From: JBLKSS01 sp047607725
GTDB lineage: Bacteria; Pseudomonadota; Gammaproteobacteria; Enterobacterales; Enterobacteriaceae
DNA: 7,388 bases
NCBI RefSeq assembly: GCF_047607725.1
Contig: NZ_JBLKSS010000108.1
Coordinates: forward strand, 1-7,388
Reading direction: 5' to 3'
The notes beneath the pieces were generated by a model that was not told the DNA's origin, made no database searches, and was given only the letters and a program-made list of their open reading frames with translations. A program made the position numbers and the translations under genes. This document shows positions 6,047 to 7,388 of the stretch, one piece after another (the stretch's first letter is position 1; each line of letters opens with the position of its first letter).

Positions 6047-6105
6047 TATTTAAGGCCTTTCTAGGCCAAGGCGGGCAGTATAGCCAGGGCTGTTGGCCTT
6101 AAATA
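6047..6105. repeat. Perfect 11-bp inverted repeat between gnd and the unknown pseudogene
   Basis: TATTTAAGGCC at 6047-6057 is the reverse complement of GGCCTTAAATA at 6095-6105, with 37 bases between the arms. It sits just upstream of the AAAGGAA and ATG of the minus-strand pseudogene, where an operator or a 5'-UTR hairpin would be expected. No T-run follows on the minus strand, so it is not an obvious terminator for gnd. The gap 6033-6270 contains no gene. Confidence 0.55.
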
Positions 6106-6159
6106 TCACGGATTCACCTTAATTGACTCGTTTCAATTCATCTTCGCGGCCGGCGCGGC

Positions 6160-6177
6160 AAAAAAAAACCGGCCGGT
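6160..6177 (-). terminator. Weak candidate gnd terminator
   Basis: On the minus strand, downstream of gnd, the palindrome ACCGGCCGGT (6177-6168) runs into nine T residues (6168-6160). The stem can be only about three pairs if a four-base loop is kept. Alternatively GGCCGG pairs across the T-run with CCGGCC near 6148-6153. The position suits a gnd transcript end, but the structure is not canonical. Confidence 0.3.
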
Positions 6178-6270
6178 GTCACTGTTCAAGACGCCCCTTG
6201 GCAAGAGATTATCCCCTGCCCTGGCTTCGTCCGTTAGTCGCTTATCATGCCTGCGTGGCGCCGGTTGCCC

Positions 6271-7247
6271 TTATTCCAGCCATTCCGTGTGGAACACCCC
6301 TTCCTTATCGATACGCTTATAGGTATGGGCGCCAAAATAGTCGCGCTGGGCCTGGATCAGGTTGGCCGGCAGCACGGCGGAACGATAGCTATCATAGTAA
6401 GCGATGGAGGCAGAGAAGGTCGGCGTCGGAATGCCGTGCTGAACCGCATAGGCCACGACATCGCGCAGCGCCTGTTGATAGTCATCGGCAATCTTCTTAA
6501 AGTACGGCGCCAGCAACAGGTTGGCGATCGCCGGATCCTGAGCATAGGCATCGGTAATTTTTTGCAAGAACTGCGCCCGGATAATGCAGCCGGCGCGGAA
6601 AATTTTCGCGATTTCGCCGTAATTCAGATCCCACTGGTTCTCATCCGAGGCGGCTTTTAATTGGGAGAAACCCTGCGCATAGGAAACTATTTTGCCCAAA
6701 TAGAGCGCACGGCGCACTTTCTCAATAAAATCCGCTTTATCACCGCTGAACGCTTCAGTTTGCGGACCGGTGAGCACCTTGGACGCCGCCACGCGCTGCT
6801 GCTTCAGGGATGACAGGTAACGGGCAAACACCGATTCGGTAATCAGACTCAGCGGCTCCCCTAAATCCAGCGAGCTCTGGCTGGTCCATTTGCCGGTGCC
6901 TTTGTTAGCCACTTCATCGAGAATAACGTCCACCAGGAACTGGCCCTGCTCATCCTTTTTGGTGAAGATATCTTTCGTGATGTCAATCAAGTAGCTGCTC
7001 AGCTCGCCTTTGTTCCATTCGCTAAAGGTGCTGGCCAGTTGCTCATTGCTCAGACCCAGCGCATTCTTCAGCAGCGCATAGGCTTCAGCAATCAGCTGCA
7101 TGTCGCCGTATTCGATGCCATTATGCACCATTTTGACATAATGGCCGGCGCCATCGGGACCGATATAGGTCACACAGGCTTCGCCATCGGCGCGCGCGGC
7201 GATTTTTTCCAGGATGGGGGCCACAAGCTCATAGGCGTGTTTCTGTC
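6271..7247 (-). pseudogene. gnd: 6-phosphogluconate dehydrogenase gnd, truncated at its 5' end by an insertion element
   Basis: The intact enzyme oxidatively decarboxylates 6-phosphogluconate to ribulose 5-phosphate with NADP+ in the pentose phosphate pathway. Read leftward from 7245 the frame starts QKHAYELVAP and continues to TAA at 6271-6273, ending GVFHTEWLE, close to E. coli Gnd. The catalytic Lys and Glu of HYVKMVHNGIEY (Lys183 and Glu190 in the sheep enzyme numbering) and the family signature ILDEVANKGTGKW are kept. Homology extends to the element junction at 7247/7248. About 144 of the usual 468 residues are absent, including the whole N-terminal NADP-binding Rossmann domain. GTG at 7224 could start a 317-residue product, but it would lack the cofactor domain. 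No internal lesion is visible in the remaining frame, so the disruption seems recent. The missing 5' part may lie beyond the window. Confidence 0.93.
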
Positions 7248-7388
7248 GTAAGCGCCCCGTGGAGGACGTCTTGAATTATTGGTGGGTTTGTTGTATGGCC
7301 CGGTAAGAATATGTTCAACTACGATGCCTAGTGAACCCGCATCCTATAAGGGACGGCTGTCAGATCATGGATAATCCGGCGATGATAG
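7248..7388. mobile_element. Second copy of the GTAAGCG-ended insertion element, inverted, running off the window
   Basis: Bases 7248-7388 match the reverse complement of 4609-4469 at all but two of 141 positions by hand count. This includes the full 50-bp terminal repeat and the interior segments CGATGCCTAGTGAACC and TCAGATCATGGATAATCC. The copy starts exactly where gnd homology ends. Whether it is another 314-bp short copy or a full-length element with a transposase cannot be decided, because the window ends inside it. Confidence 0.9.

Noticed and set aside
4610..7247. Composite transposon carried between the two inverted element copies
   Set aside because: The cargo is a gnd fragment and a dead gene, there is no transposase in the visible part, and no flanking duplication supports transposition of the whole unit.

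Overview
The window looks like part of the chromosome of a degenerating gamma-proteobacterial (Enterobacterales) symbiont, most likely Sodalis or a close relative. The recognisable proteins (GltI, GltJ, GltL, the GltK and YbeL remnants, 6-phosphogluconate dehydrogenase) are close to their Escherichia coli counterparts. They sit among nonsense mutations, frameshifts, truncations, insertion-element copies and long stretches of eroded DNA, as in young insect endosymbionts. The genus is an inference from gene content and decay pattern; no database search was possible.

Layout. Bases 1-141 hold what looks like a decayed insertion-element remnant. Bases 142-589 are a hairpin-rich leader without a gene. 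Bases 590-3765 carry the glutamate/aspartate ABC transporter operon gltI-gltJ-gltK-gltL on the + strand, with an SroC-type small RNA and its intrinsic terminator between gltI and gltJ. gltK is broken by an amber codon replacing Trp54 and by an apparent five-codon in-frame deletion, so the transporter probably lacks one permease. Bases 3766-4043 are eroded and include a roughly 19-bp pyrimidine-rich periodic repeat. Bases 4044-4295 (minus) are the C-terminal half of ybeL, cut by a 314-bp insertion element (4296-4609) with perfect 50-bp terminal inverted repeats. Bases 4610-4878 are a tandem-repeat tract with a period near 66 bp and REP-like hairpins. Bases 4873-6032 (minus) are a GC-rich pseudogene of unknown function with at least four lesions. 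Bases 6033-6270 are intergenic, with a perfect 11-bp inverted repeat. Bases 6271-7247 (minus) are the C-terminal two thirds of gnd, cut by a second copy of the same insertion element in the opposite orientation (7248 to the window end).

How it fits together. GltI (periplasmic binding protein), GltJ and GltK (permeases) and GltL (ATPase) would form one acidic amino-acid importer, and SroC is known in enterobacteria as a sponge of the sRNA GcvB made from this mRNA. With gltK broken, the operon may survive partly for the RNA or may simply be newly inactivated. The right half is dominated by the two inverted copies of the short element. Each cuts a gene and they face each other across 4610-7247, which points to element-driven rearrangement. 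I found no CRISPR array, tRNA, rRNA, phage gene or clearly new multi-gene system. The most unusual items are the non-coding element family with 50-bp inverted repeats, the 66-bp tandem repeat, and the unrecognised helical-protein pseudogene.
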